From an uncultured Prevotella sp. (GTDB lineage Bacteria; Bacteroidota; Bacteroidia; Bacteroidales; Bacteroidaceae): a stretch of 64,000 bases of DNA. The position numbers and the translations under genes were made by a program. Positions 1-7,746 of this stretch are shown piece by piece (within the stretch, counting starts at the first letter, position 1; each line of letters begins with the position of its first letter). The stretch spans positions 1 through 64,000 of the forward strand of contig UQFS01000013.1 in assembly GCA_900540375.1 (NCBI GenBank), given 5' to 3'. The notes below the pieces were generated by a model. The model did not search any database. It saw only the letters and a program-made list of their open reading frames with translations, and had not been told where the DNA came from.

Positions 1-53
1 TATGACTGCGAATATATCGCTTTAAAGCTAATATGCTTCGTGCGCCCACAATG

Positions 54-800
54 TTATTCTGCCTCCTCGGCAGTCTCCTCAGGCTTCATATTCGTGTAGA
101 CATTCTGTACGTCGTCAAATTCCTCAAGGCGCTCAACCATCTTGTCGATTGTTTCACGCTGCTCGGGAGTGACATCCTTCAGATCGTTTGGAATGCGGGT
201 AAACTCAGCGCTGGTGATCTCGAAGCCGTTCTCTTCCAAATACTTCTGAATGTCGCCAAAGCTTGTCGGCTCGCCGTAGATGGTGATCTCACCGGATTCC
301 TCATCATCGTCAAAGTCGTCGTCCACTCCGAAGTCGATCAATTCCAGAATCAGATCATCCATGCTGGTATCGTCCTTCTTCTTGAAAGTGAACACACATT
401 TGTAGTCAAACAAGAAGCTCAAGGAGCCCTGTGTACCCAAGTTACCATTAAACTTGTTGAATACTGAACGCACGTCAGCAACCGTACGGGTCGTATTGTC
501 CGTCAGAGTGTCTACAAAGACAGCGATTCCGTGAGGGCCATATCCTTCGTAGGAAACCTCCTTGTAGTCGCTCTGGTCTTTACCCATTGCATTTTTGATA
601 GCACGCTCGATGTTGTCCTTAGGCATGTTCTCACGCTTGCAAGTGGCTATGATGGCACGCAACGTCGGGTTGTTCTCCGGCTCGGGACCGCCAGTCTTGA
701 CTGCAATGGCAATCTGCTTGCCCAACTTGGTAAACGTACGGGCCATGTGGCCCCATCTTTTCAGCTTTGTAGCTTTACGGTATTCAAATGCTCTTCCCAT
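54..800 (-). CDS. yebC: YebC/PmpR family regulatory protein
   Basis: 248 residues, the usual length for the YebC/TACO1 family. The N-terminus begins MGRAFEYRKATKLKRWG, the Bacteroidota version of the family start, followed by the conserved KRENMPKDNIERAI helix and the YEGYGP segment near residues 85-90. An acidic stretch lies at about residues 150-165. Members bind DNA or ribosomes; some repress transcription, and more recent work on the family points to relief of ribosome stalling, so the exact role is open. It lies 97 bp downstream of pheT on the same strand and may be read through from it. Family membership is secure, molecular role is not. Confidence 0.93.
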   Translation of the reverse strand: MGRAFEYRKATKLKRWGHMARTFTKLGKQIAIAVKTGGPEPENNPTLRAIIATCKRENMPKDNIERAIKNAMGKDQSDYKEVSYEGYGPHGIAVFVDTLTDNTTRTVADVRSVFNKFNGNLGTQGSLSFLFDYKCVFTFKKKDDTSMDDLILELIDFGVDDDFDDDEESGEITIYGEPTSFGDIQKYLEENGFEITSAEFTRIPNDLKDVTPEQRETIDKMVERLEEFDDVQNVYTNMKPEETAEEAE

Positions 801-897
801 AATTGAAAAGTAATGTAGCTAATCTCGTAGCTTAAATCTTTTTAACTATATTATTATTGATTCTCTATTTTGCTTTACGCTTCATGGCCAACCTAGC

Positions 898-3366
898 CTA
901 CCGCAGCTCAGCACTGAGCTTTGTAGTAAGGTTATTGATGAGCTTCTTCATGATCGCATCGATCTGCTTGTCGTTCAACGTCTTCTCCTCGTCCTCAAGA
1001 ATGAAGTTGACGGCATAGCTCTTTTTGCCATTAGGCAGGTTCTTACCCTGATAGACATCAAAGAGCTCGACACGCTTCAGGAGTTTCTTCTCACTTTGGT
1101 AAGCAATCTGCTCGATTTGGGCAAACTCCACATTATCGTCGACCAACAGAGCCAGGTCACGGCTGACAGAAGGATACTTGCTGAGTTCTTTAAACTCCAC
1201 CTTATTCTTCTTAATAGCCTTCAGAATGCCGGTCCAGTCAAACTCAGCGTAGAAGACATCCTGATCGATGCCCTGCGGTGCCAGCACCTTGTGGGAGAGC
1301 TTGCCGTAGTTAACGAGCGTCTTGCCAGCGCGATTGTTGAGTGCGATACCTTCCGAGAAGATGTTGTTCTCGCTGTGGGCCTCGACAAACATGTGTGGAG
1401 CTACGCCGGCACGCTTCAGAATATTATAGACATAAGCCTTCAGTTGGAAGACAGAAGTGTCCTCATCGGCATGTGTCCAAGAGCCCTCAACAAATTTACC
1501 AGTCAGCCAAAGGGCGAGATGATAGTCCTGGGAATAGGCCTTGATGGGAGCCTCGGGCGTATCCTTCTCAGCAGCATAGCTGTAGACATTGCCCACCTCG
1601 AAGAAGCGGATATTCCTGGCCTTGCGGTTTACATTGCGAGCCAATGACTCCAAGCCACCAAAGAGCAGCGTCTGACGCATCACGCCCAAGTCTGTGCTGA
1701 GCGGATTCATGATCTTCACCGTCTTTTCCCAAGGATAGGCATTGAGTTCATTGGGCTGATAATATGCGGTCTTGGTCAGAGAGTTATTTAAAATCTCGTT
1801 GAAACCACAACCCACAAGTTGCTCGCTGATGATATTCTCCAGACGGTGATCCTTATCCTCCTCACCGGCAACAGTCAACGAGGATTTCAGCTGAGTAGGA
1901 ATCTCTACGTTGTTGTAACCATAGATGCGAAGAATGTCCTCAACGACATCGCAGGGACGCTGCACGTCCACACGATAAGCAGGTACGGTGAGCTCGAGAC
2001 CTTCCTCGTCCTCATGGTCGATGCGCATCTCCAAGCTCTTGACAATGCTCTTGATGGTGTCGTGCCCTAACTGTTTGCCAATCAGTCTGTCGCAATATTC
2101 GAATTTCAGATTTACTCTAAAGTCGGGTAACGGCTCCGGATAGACATCGTTGATCTGCATCGACACCTTGCCGCCGGCCAACTCCTGACAGAGGATGGCA
2201 GCCTGCTTCAAAGCGTAGATAGTGCCGTTGGGATCGATGCCACGCTCAAAACGGAAACTGGCATCCGTGCTCAATCCATGACGGCGGGCACTCTTGCGGA
2301 TCCATGTCGGATGGAAATAAGCACTTTCCAAGACCACATTCTTCGTCGTCTCATAGGTACCGCTTCCCTTGCCGCCGAAGACACCGGCGATACACATCGG
2401 CTCTTCTGCATTGCAGATGCTGAGGTCGTGTTCGCCCAAGATATGTTTCTGACCGTCGAGTGTGATGAACTCTGTGCCCTCGGGCTGCGTCCGAACCACA
2501 ATCTTATGGCCCTTGACCATGTCAGCATCGAAGCAGTGCATCGGCTGGCCATAAGCCATCATGATATAATTGGTGATGTCCACGATGTTGTTGATGGGGC
2601 GAAGACCGATGACCGTCAACTTGTCCTGGAGCCATTTGGGGCTCTCCTTGACATCGCAGTCTGTGATGCTCAAACAGGCATAGCGCTTACAGGCCTCATG
2701 GTTTTCAATATCCACCTCAATGGACAGGTTGTTGTTATCGACATGGAAACGTGAGCAATCGGGGCGGTGCAGACTGGTCTTGTAGCCGCGCTGAACGAGC
2801 CAGGCATACAAGTCACGTGCCACACCATAATGGCTGAGGGCATCGGCGCGGTTGGCAGTGATGTCAATATCGATTACCCAATCGCTTTCGAGATGATAGT
2901 ATTCTGCAGCGGGCGTGCCGACGACAGCGTCGTCAGGGAGCACGATGATACCGGCGTGGTCAGTACCCACACCGATCTCATCCTCGGCGCAGATCATGCC
3001 GTAGCTCTCCACACCACGAAGCTTTGATTTCTTGATGGTAAACTCCTTGTCGCCGTCATAGAGCACGCAGCCGAGATCTGCCACGATGACTTTCTGTCCG
3101 ACTGCCACATTGGGAGCACCGCAGACGATCTGCTGGGGCTCGCCCTTGCCGAGATCCACCGTAGTGATATGCAAGTGGTCACTATTGGGGTGCATCTCAC
3201 ACGTCAGCACCTTACCAACGTAAAGTCCCTTCAATCCACCTTTGATTGCCTGAACTTCCTCCAAGGCGTCAACTTCCAAACCTGTAGAAGTAAGCGCGTC
3301 CGCTGTCTCCTGTGGCGTCAGGTCGAAATCGACATATTCCTTAAGCCATTTATAAGAAATCTTCAT
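898..3366 (-). CDS. pheT: Phenylalanyl-tRNA synthetase beta subunit
   Basis: 822 residues, full length for bacterial PheT. It forms the alpha2-beta2 enzyme that charges tRNA-Phe. An OB-fold tRNA-binding domain sits at about residues 40-150 (GLYVGKVLTCEMHPNSDHL). B3/B4 editing-type sequence follows, with LRPINNIVDITNY and AYGQPMHCFDAD near 255-285. The B5 region covers about 400-480, and the C-terminal ferredoxin-like anticodon-binding domain starts near 728 (YPSVSRDLALLVDD). The alpha subunit gene pheS is not in the window. A good promoter lies about 40 bp upstream, and yebC follows on the same strand. Confidence 0.97.
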   Translation of the reverse strand: MKISYKWLKEYVDFDLTPQETADALTSTGLEVDALEEVQAIKGGLKGLYVGKVLTCEMHPNSDHLHITTVDLGKGEPQQIVCGAPNVAVGQKVIVADLGCVLYDGDKEFTIKKSKLRGVESYGMICAEDEIGVGTDHAGIIVLPDDAVVGTPAAEYYHLESDWVIDIDITANRADALSHYGVARDLYAWLVQRGYKTSLHRPDCSRFHVDNNNLSIEVDIENHEACKRYACLSITDCDVKESPKWLQDKLTVIGLRPINNIVDITNYIMMAYGQPMHCFDADMVKGHKIVVRTQPEGTEFITLDGQKHILGEHDLSICNAEEPMCIAGVFGGKGSGTYETTKNVVLESAYFHPTWIRKSARRHGLSTDASFRFERGIDPNGTIYALKQAAILCQELAGGKVSMQINDVYPEPLPDFRVNLKFEYCDRLIGKQLGHDTIKSIVKSLEMRIDHEDEEGLELTVPAYRVDVQRPCDVVEDILRIYGYNNVEIPTQLKSSLTVAGEEDKDHRLENIISEQLVGCGFNEILNNSLTKTAYYQPNELNAYPWEKTVKIMNPLSTDLGVMRQTLLFGGLESLARNVNRKARNIRFFEVGNVYSYAAEKDTPEAPIKAYSQDYHLALWLTGKFVEGSWTHADEDTSVFQLKAYVYNILKRAGVAPHMFVEAHSENNIFSEGIALNNRAGKTLVNYGKLSHKVLAPQGIDQDVFYAEFDWTGILKAIKKNKVEFKELSKYPSVSRDLALLVDDNVEFAQIEQIAYQSEKKLLKRVELFDVYQGKNLPNGKKSYAVNFILEDEEKTLNDKQIDAIMKKLINNLTTKLSAELR

Positions 3367-3407
3367 TATATAATGATTTTATGTTTCCGTGTATTGATAA
3401 TATGATG

Positions 3408-3438
3408 CAAAGTTACTAAAAAAAAACGAGCCCTCAAA
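3408..3438 (-). promoter_or_regulatory. Promoter of pheT
   Basis: On the minus strand TTTG (3438-3435) is followed after 19 bp by TAACTTTG (3415-3408). This matches the Bacteroidota housekeeping promoter, TTTG at -33 and TAnnTTTG at -7. It gives a leader of roughly 35 nt before the pheT start at 3366. Confidence 0.75.
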
Positions 3439-3651
3439 AGTTACTTTAGAAAAAATCAAAATGCCTGAGAATCATTCTGTCTTATCAAGCCCTCAACACA
3501 AAATGGATGATGAAAATGTGGCTCTATTCCGCTCCTTCACAATGAGAAGCCATGGTCAGGAGATGAAAGAAACAGCTCCTACCATCAGATAGAAGCTGCT
3601 TGAATTAAATATTTATTCTATAGGAATAGAGATGTCCTACAACGCCCTATT

Positions 3652-4350
3652 TTATTGTGCCATCTGCATCTGACGGAGCAAAGTCTTTTGCCGATCGTTG
3701 AGATTTGTCGGCAACTTCACTTTGTAGGTGATGATCAAGTCACCATACGTGCCATCGCCTCTGTCATAGCCTTGATCACGCACGCGCACCTTCGTGTCGT
3801 TTTGAGTTTCAGGCTTTACTTTCAGTTTGATCTTCTTGCCATTGTTGAGCTGTATGACGATTTCTCCGCCGAGCAATGCTGTGTAGAGATCGATGTAGAC
3901 ATTGGCGTTCATCTCACCACTGCTTGTCCGCATCCTACTGCCACGCGCTGAGGAATGAGCCCCCCCCATATTGCCAAATAGATCCTGAAAGAAGCTGGAG
4001 AAGCCTCCACCACCACCAAATTGCGAGAAGTCGAAATCATCGAAAGGTGAGCCACCACTCGAACTCCAATGGAATGTACTGCCACCATTACCGCTAGCAC
4101 CACCGGTTCCATTGAAGGCATCGGCCTCTTTCCAGTGCTCACCAAACTGATCATATTTCTTACGTTTCTCAGGATCGCTGATCACCTCATAAGCCTCGTT
4201 GAGAGCCTGAAACTTTGCTTTTGCTTTAGGATCATCAGGATGCAGATCCGGATGAAACTGTTTTGCACGCTTCAAATATGCACGACGGACATCCTTCTGA
4301 GGGATGTCCTTATCAATGCCGAGAATCTTGTAATAATCAATAAATGCCAT
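3652..4350 (-). CDS. Short CbpA/DnaJ-like J-domain co-chaperone
   Basis: 232 residues. The J domain (about 1-70) carries the HPD motif in AKQFHPDLHPDD, so it should stimulate an Hsp70 ATPase. A Gly/Phe/Ser-rich linker follows at about 85-145. Only one C-terminal substrate-binding beta domain is present (from about 148, VYIDLYTALLGGEIVIQLNNGKK in outline), where CbpA has two and is about 305 residues. There are no zinc-finger CxxCxGxG repeats, so this is not DnaJ itself. The start is supported by an unusually strong Shine-Dalgarno sequence, AGGAGG at 4364-4359 on the minus strand, rare in this phylum. Confidence 0.85.
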   Translation of the reverse strand: MAFIDYYKILGIDKDIPQKDVRRAYLKRAKQFHPDLHPDDPKAKAKFQALNEAYEVISDPEKRKKYDQFGEHWKEADAFNGTGGASGNGGSTFHWSSSGGSPFDDFDFSQFGGGGGFSSFFQDLFGNMGGAHSSARGSRMRTSSGEMNANVYIDLYTALLGGEIVIQLNNGKKIKLKVKPETQNDTKVRVRDQGYDRGDGTYGDLIITYKVKLPTNLNDRQKTLLRQMQMAQ

Positions 4351-4423
4351 AATCCTATCCTCCTGTTATTTGAATATATCAACTACAAAAAACATGCCAT
4401 GCAGTCGAAAAGCAATAAAAAGC

Positions 4424-4462
4424 AACAAAAAAGGATGCACTGCTATAAGCAATGCATCCTTT
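4424..4462 (-). terminator. Rho-independent terminator after rpsP
   Basis: Ten-base inverted arms AAAGGATGCA (4430-4439) and TGCATCCTTT (4453-4462) surround a 13-nt loop. On the minus strand the structure runs into a T-tract. It sits 29 bp past the rpsP stop. Confidence 0.8.
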
Positions 4463-4490
4463 GATTATTTCTTTGAAAGAAATGTGAGGG

Positions 4491-5042
4491 TTAAGCCTCA
4501 GCAGGAGCCTCCTCGACGGGAGCCTCAGCCTGAGCAGCCTCAGCGGCCTTTGCGGCCTCAGCCTCTGCCTTCGCAGCAGCCTCAGCAGCCTTCTTGTCAG
4601 CCACCTTCTTGGCAATAGCCTCGTTCACTTTCTTCTCAGCCTCCAACTCCTTGTCAGCTGCGTCCTGACGGCTCTTAGTCTCAGCGCTGCGAACAGCGTT
4701 CAGCTTCTGCTCCTTGGCAGCTTTCCAAGCATCGAACTTCTGCTGACAAGCAGCCTCATCGAAAGCACCTTTCTTCACGCCACCGCGCAGGTGCTTCATC
4801 ATGTAGACGCCCTCACCCTTGAGGATGTTGCGGACTGTGTCTGTTGGCTGTGCACCGGCCTCTACCCAGTACAAAGCACGGTCGAATTTCAAATCTACGG
4901 TTGCAGGATTGGTGTTCGGGTTGAAAGTACCGATTTTCTCTGTAAACTTACCATCACGTGGTGCTCTTACATCAGCGATCACAATACTATAGAAAGCATA
5001 GCCTTTGCGACCACCGCGCTGTAATCTGATTTTTGTTGCCAT
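4491..5042 (-). CDS. rpsP: 30S ribosomal protein S16 with long C-terminal tail
   Basis: 183 residues. The first 85 or so are a standard S16 (MATKIRLQRGGRKGYAFYS at the start, then PRDGKFTEKIGTFNPN). From about residue 95 there is an Ala/Glu/Lys-rich extension predicted to be helical. Most bacteria have an S16 of 80-90 residues; extended forms are common in Bacteroidota. Monocistronic between a promoter near 5105 and a terminator at 4424-4462. Confidence 0.96.
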   Translation of the reverse strand: MATKIRLQRGGRKGYAFYSIVIADVRAPRDGKFTEKIGTFNPNTNPATVDLKFDRALYWVEAGAQPTDTVRNILKGEGVYMMKHLRGGVKKGAFDEAACQQKFDAWKAAKEQKLNAVRSAETKSRQDAADKELEAEKKVNEAIAKKVADKKAAEAAAKAEAEAAKAAEAAQAEAPVEEAPAEA

Positions 5043-5101
5043 TTTGTTTTGTATAAACGATTAATTGTTTGTATCATACTCCTAACTCGTAGAAGCGGTT
5101 G

Positions 5102-5109
5102 CAAAGGTA
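5102..5109 (-). promoter_or_regulatory. -7 element of the rpsP promoter
   Basis: The minus strand reads TACCTTTG, matching TAnnTTTG, about 60 bp upstream of the rpsP start. No clear TTTG was found at the expected -33 distance. Confidence 0.6.
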
Positions 5110-5183
5110 CTACATTTTTCTAAGACGCTGTGTGTCTACGGCCTCCTACCACTTAATATTTAAGAATTATTAAGTCGCTACGG

Positions 5184-6530
5184 TTATCTGTCCTTGATGG
5201 GCACATAGCTTTTCTGCTCCAAGATATTCTTGTAGGCAGGACGGATAATACGACGTCCCTCGAAATTCAGCTCCTCGATACGGTGAGCTGTCCAGCCGAC
5301 AATACGCGCCATGGCAAAGATAGGCGTATAGATCTCCTGCGGAAGACCAATCATCTCATAGATGAAGCCACTGTAGAAGTCGAGGTTGGCACAAATAGGC
5401 TTCGTAGTCTTGCGGAAAGCAGAGACACACTTCACTCCCTCCTGCTCGATGAGTTTCAAGAAGTTATACTCCTTGACCATACCCTTCTCCTTGGCCAGCT
5501 CACCGGCCAGTTTCTTCAACTCCACAGCTCTCGGATCGCTCATGGTGTACACAGCATGGCCGATACCATAGACCAGGCCAGACTTGTCATAAGCCTCCTT
5601 GTTGAGCATACGGTTGAGATAGGTGTCGATCTCGTCGATATTGGTCCAGTCGGAAATCTGCTCCTTGAGATGATGAAACATGTTGATAGCCTTGATATTG
5701 GCACCACCATGCAGAGGTCCCTTGAGAGAGCCAATTCCCGCGGCAATGCTGGAATAGGTGTCGGTACGGGTTGAGGAGATCACACGCACCGTGAACGTAG
5801 AGTTGTTACCACCACCGTGCTCAGCTTGGATGATGAGCAGCAGATCGAGCATACGCGCATCGAGCTCGGTGAAGTTCTCGTCCTTGAGCATATAGAGGAA
5901 GTTCTCTGCGATCGTCATATTCTCACGCGGATGGCGAACATTGAGGCTACTGCCCTGCATGGAATGGCGATAGATATTGTAAGCGTAGGCGATGATCGTC
6001 GGGAACTTGGCGATGAGCTCGATGGACTGCCGCATGAGATTGTCACGCGAGATGTCGTCGGGATTGGGGTCGAAGGTGTACATCTCCAGCACGCACCGGG
6101 CCAGGATGTTCATGATGTTGCTGCCCTCCAAATCGATGATGTGCACGATCGTACGATGGTCGAGCGGCATATTCTCATTGATCAGCTCGCGGAAAGCCGT
6201 CAGCTCCTCATCGTCGGGCAGATTGCCGGAGAGGAGCAGATAAGCAATTTCCTCGAAGCCGAAACGCTTCTCTTTCAGCAAGGGAGTGACGAGATCGTCG
6301 AGCTCATAGCCACGATAGTAGAGTCGGCCCGGGCAAGGGCGCAGCGAACCGTCGTCATTGCGCTCGTAGCCAACGACATTACCGATATTGGTCAGACCGA
6401 CGAGCACACCGGTGCCGTCCTCGTTGCGCAGTCCGCGCTTCACACCATATTTAGTAAAAGCCTCACGAGGGATTTTGCAAGAGTTCTTCACCTCATCGCT
6501 CAACTTGTATATCAGATATTCCTTTCTCAT
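5184..6530 (-). CDS. gltA: Citrate synthase
   Basis: 448 residues. It condenses acetyl-CoA and oxaloacetate to citrate. The active-site regions are visible: GPLHGGANIKA with its histidine at about 270-280, GIGHAVYTMSDPRA with the second histidine near 325, and the catalytic aspartate in NLDFYSGFIYEMIGLP near 385. Last gene of acn-icd-gltA, 18 bp after icd. In Bacteroides fragilis the same three genes are reported to be cotranscribed and to supply 2-oxoglutarate for glutamate synthesis, the likely job here. Confidence 0.95.
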   Translation of the reverse strand: MRKEYLIYKLSDEVKNSCKIPREAFTKYGVKRGLRNEDGTGVLVGLTNIGNVVGYERNDDGSLRPCPGRLYYRGYELDDLVTPLLKEKRFGFEEIAYLLLSGNLPDDEELTAFRELINENMPLDHRTIVHIIDLEGSNIMNILARCVLEMYTFDPNPDDISRDNLMRQSIELIAKFPTIIAYAYNIYRHSMQGSSLNVRHPRENMTIAENFLYMLKDENFTELDARMLDLLLIIQAEHGGGNNSTFTVRVISSTRTDTYSSIAAGIGSLKGPLHGGANIKAINMFHHLKEQISDWTNIDEIDTYLNRMLNKEAYDKSGLVYGIGHAVYTMSDPRAVELKKLAGELAKEKGMVKEYNFLKLIEQEGVKCVSAFRKTTKPICANLDFYSGFIYEMIGLPQEIYTPIFAMARIVGWTAHRIEELNFEGRRIIRPAYKNILEQKSYVPIKDR

Positions 6531-6548
6531 AACATCGTAACTTTTAGT

Positions 6549-7733
6549 TTACTTCAAAATACCCTTGATGACAGCGTCACCAAATTCTCTCGTACCCAAC
6601 GCCCTTCCATCGGTCATCATCCGCGCAAGGTCGGCCGTGGCCGTATGGTGGCAGTAAAGCTCGGCCAAGCTCTGCTCGATAGCCTGTCCGGCTTCCTTCC
6701 ATCCGATGTAGTCGAGCATCATCACTGCAGAAAGCAGGATGCTCGACGGATTGACGATATTCTTTCCAGCTATGTCGGGAGCGATGCCGTGGGTAGCCTC
6801 GAAAATGGCATGACCCGTCTGGTAATTGATATTGCCGCCAGGAGCAATACCAATGCCGCCAACCTGAGCCGCCAACATGTCAGAGACATAGTCGCCATTG
6901 AGATTCATCGTGGCGATGACGCTGTAGTCCTGTGGCTTCAACAAAGCGTTTTGCAAAAAGGCATCACAGATGCAGTCCTTTATCACCAAGCGGCCGGACT
7001 TCAAGGCATCGTCATACTCGCGCTCTGCCAACTCATAAGCCCATTTCTTGAATCCGCCTTCGGTGAACTTCATGATATTGCCTTTGTGAACCAATGTCAC
7101 AGACGGAAGATTATGGGACAAGGCATATTCTATGGACGCACGGACAAGACGCTCTGAACCCTCACGGCTGACGGGCTTAACACCAAAGCCGGAGGTTTCG
7201 GGGAAACGAACCTTCGTAACACCCATCTCATCATGGAGGAAGCGATAAAACTTGCGGGCATCGTCTGATCCTGCTTCCCACTCGATCCCAGCGTAAATGT
7301 CCTCGGTGTTTTCACGGAAGATGCACATATCCACCTTCTCAGGATGCTTCACTGGACTCTCGATACCTTCGAACCAATGTACAGGACGCTGGCAGACATA
7401 AAGGTCAAGACCTTGGCGGAGCGCTACATTCAAACTACGAATACCGCCTCCGACCGGAGTCATCAGAGGACCTTTGATGCCCACAAGACACTCGCGGAAG
7501 GCATCCATCGTGGCCTGCGGCAGCCATTCACCGGTCTGCTCGTGGGCTTTGCCACCGGCAAGCACTTCTCTCCATTCGATCTTGCGCTTACCGCCGTAGC
7601 ACTTCTCAACTGCGGCATCCACGGTAGCGTGCATGATGGGTGATATCTCTTTGCCTACGCCATCTCCCTCGATGAAGGGGATAGTCGGATGATCGGGTAC
7701 TACGAGTGCCCCGTTTTGTTTGCTGATATTCAT
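6549..7733 (-). CDS. icd: Isocitrate dehydrogenase, E. coli-type fold, predicted NAD-preferring
   Basis: 394 residues, colinear with E. coli Icd over its length (IEGDGVGKEI, GPLMTPVGGGIRSLNVALRQ, LVHKGNIMKFTEGG). It converts isocitrate to 2-oxoglutarate and CO2. Aligning by eye with E. coli, the NADP-phosphate contacts Lys344 and Tyr345 are Asp320 and Ile321 here, and Tyr391 is Ala367; Val351 and Arg395 are kept (Val327, Arg371). Asp-Ile at the first two positions is the pattern of NAD-dependent forms, so NAD use is inferred despite the usual NADP annotation. Ser100 corresponds to the phosphorylated Ser113 of E. coli. It lies 13 bp after acn. Confidence 0.94.
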   Translation of the reverse strand: MNISKQNGALVVPDHPTIPFIEGDGVGKEISPIMHATVDAAVEKCYGGKRKIEWREVLAGGKAHEQTGEWLPQATMDAFRECLVGIKGPLMTPVGGGIRSLNVALRQGLDLYVCQRPVHWFEGIESPVKHPEKVDMCIFRENTEDIYAGIEWEAGSDDARKFYRFLHDEMGVTKVRFPETSGFGVKPVSREGSERLVRASIEYALSHNLPSVTLVHKGNIMKFTEGGFKKWAYELAEREYDDALKSGRLVIKDCICDAFLQNALLKPQDYSVIATMNLNGDYVSDMLAAQVGGIGIAPGGNINYQTGHAIFEATHGIAPDIAGKNIVNPSSILLSAVMMLDYIGWKEAGQAIEQSLAELYCHHTATADLARMMTDGRALGTREFGDAVIKGILK

Positions 7734-7746
7734 AATTGTATCCTGT

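Noticed and set aside
3461..3592. 43-codon plus-strand open frame in the gap between pheT and the J-domain gene (starts MPENHSVLSSPQHK)
   Set aside because: No promoter or ribosome site in support, no recognisable domain, and composition typical of random frames.
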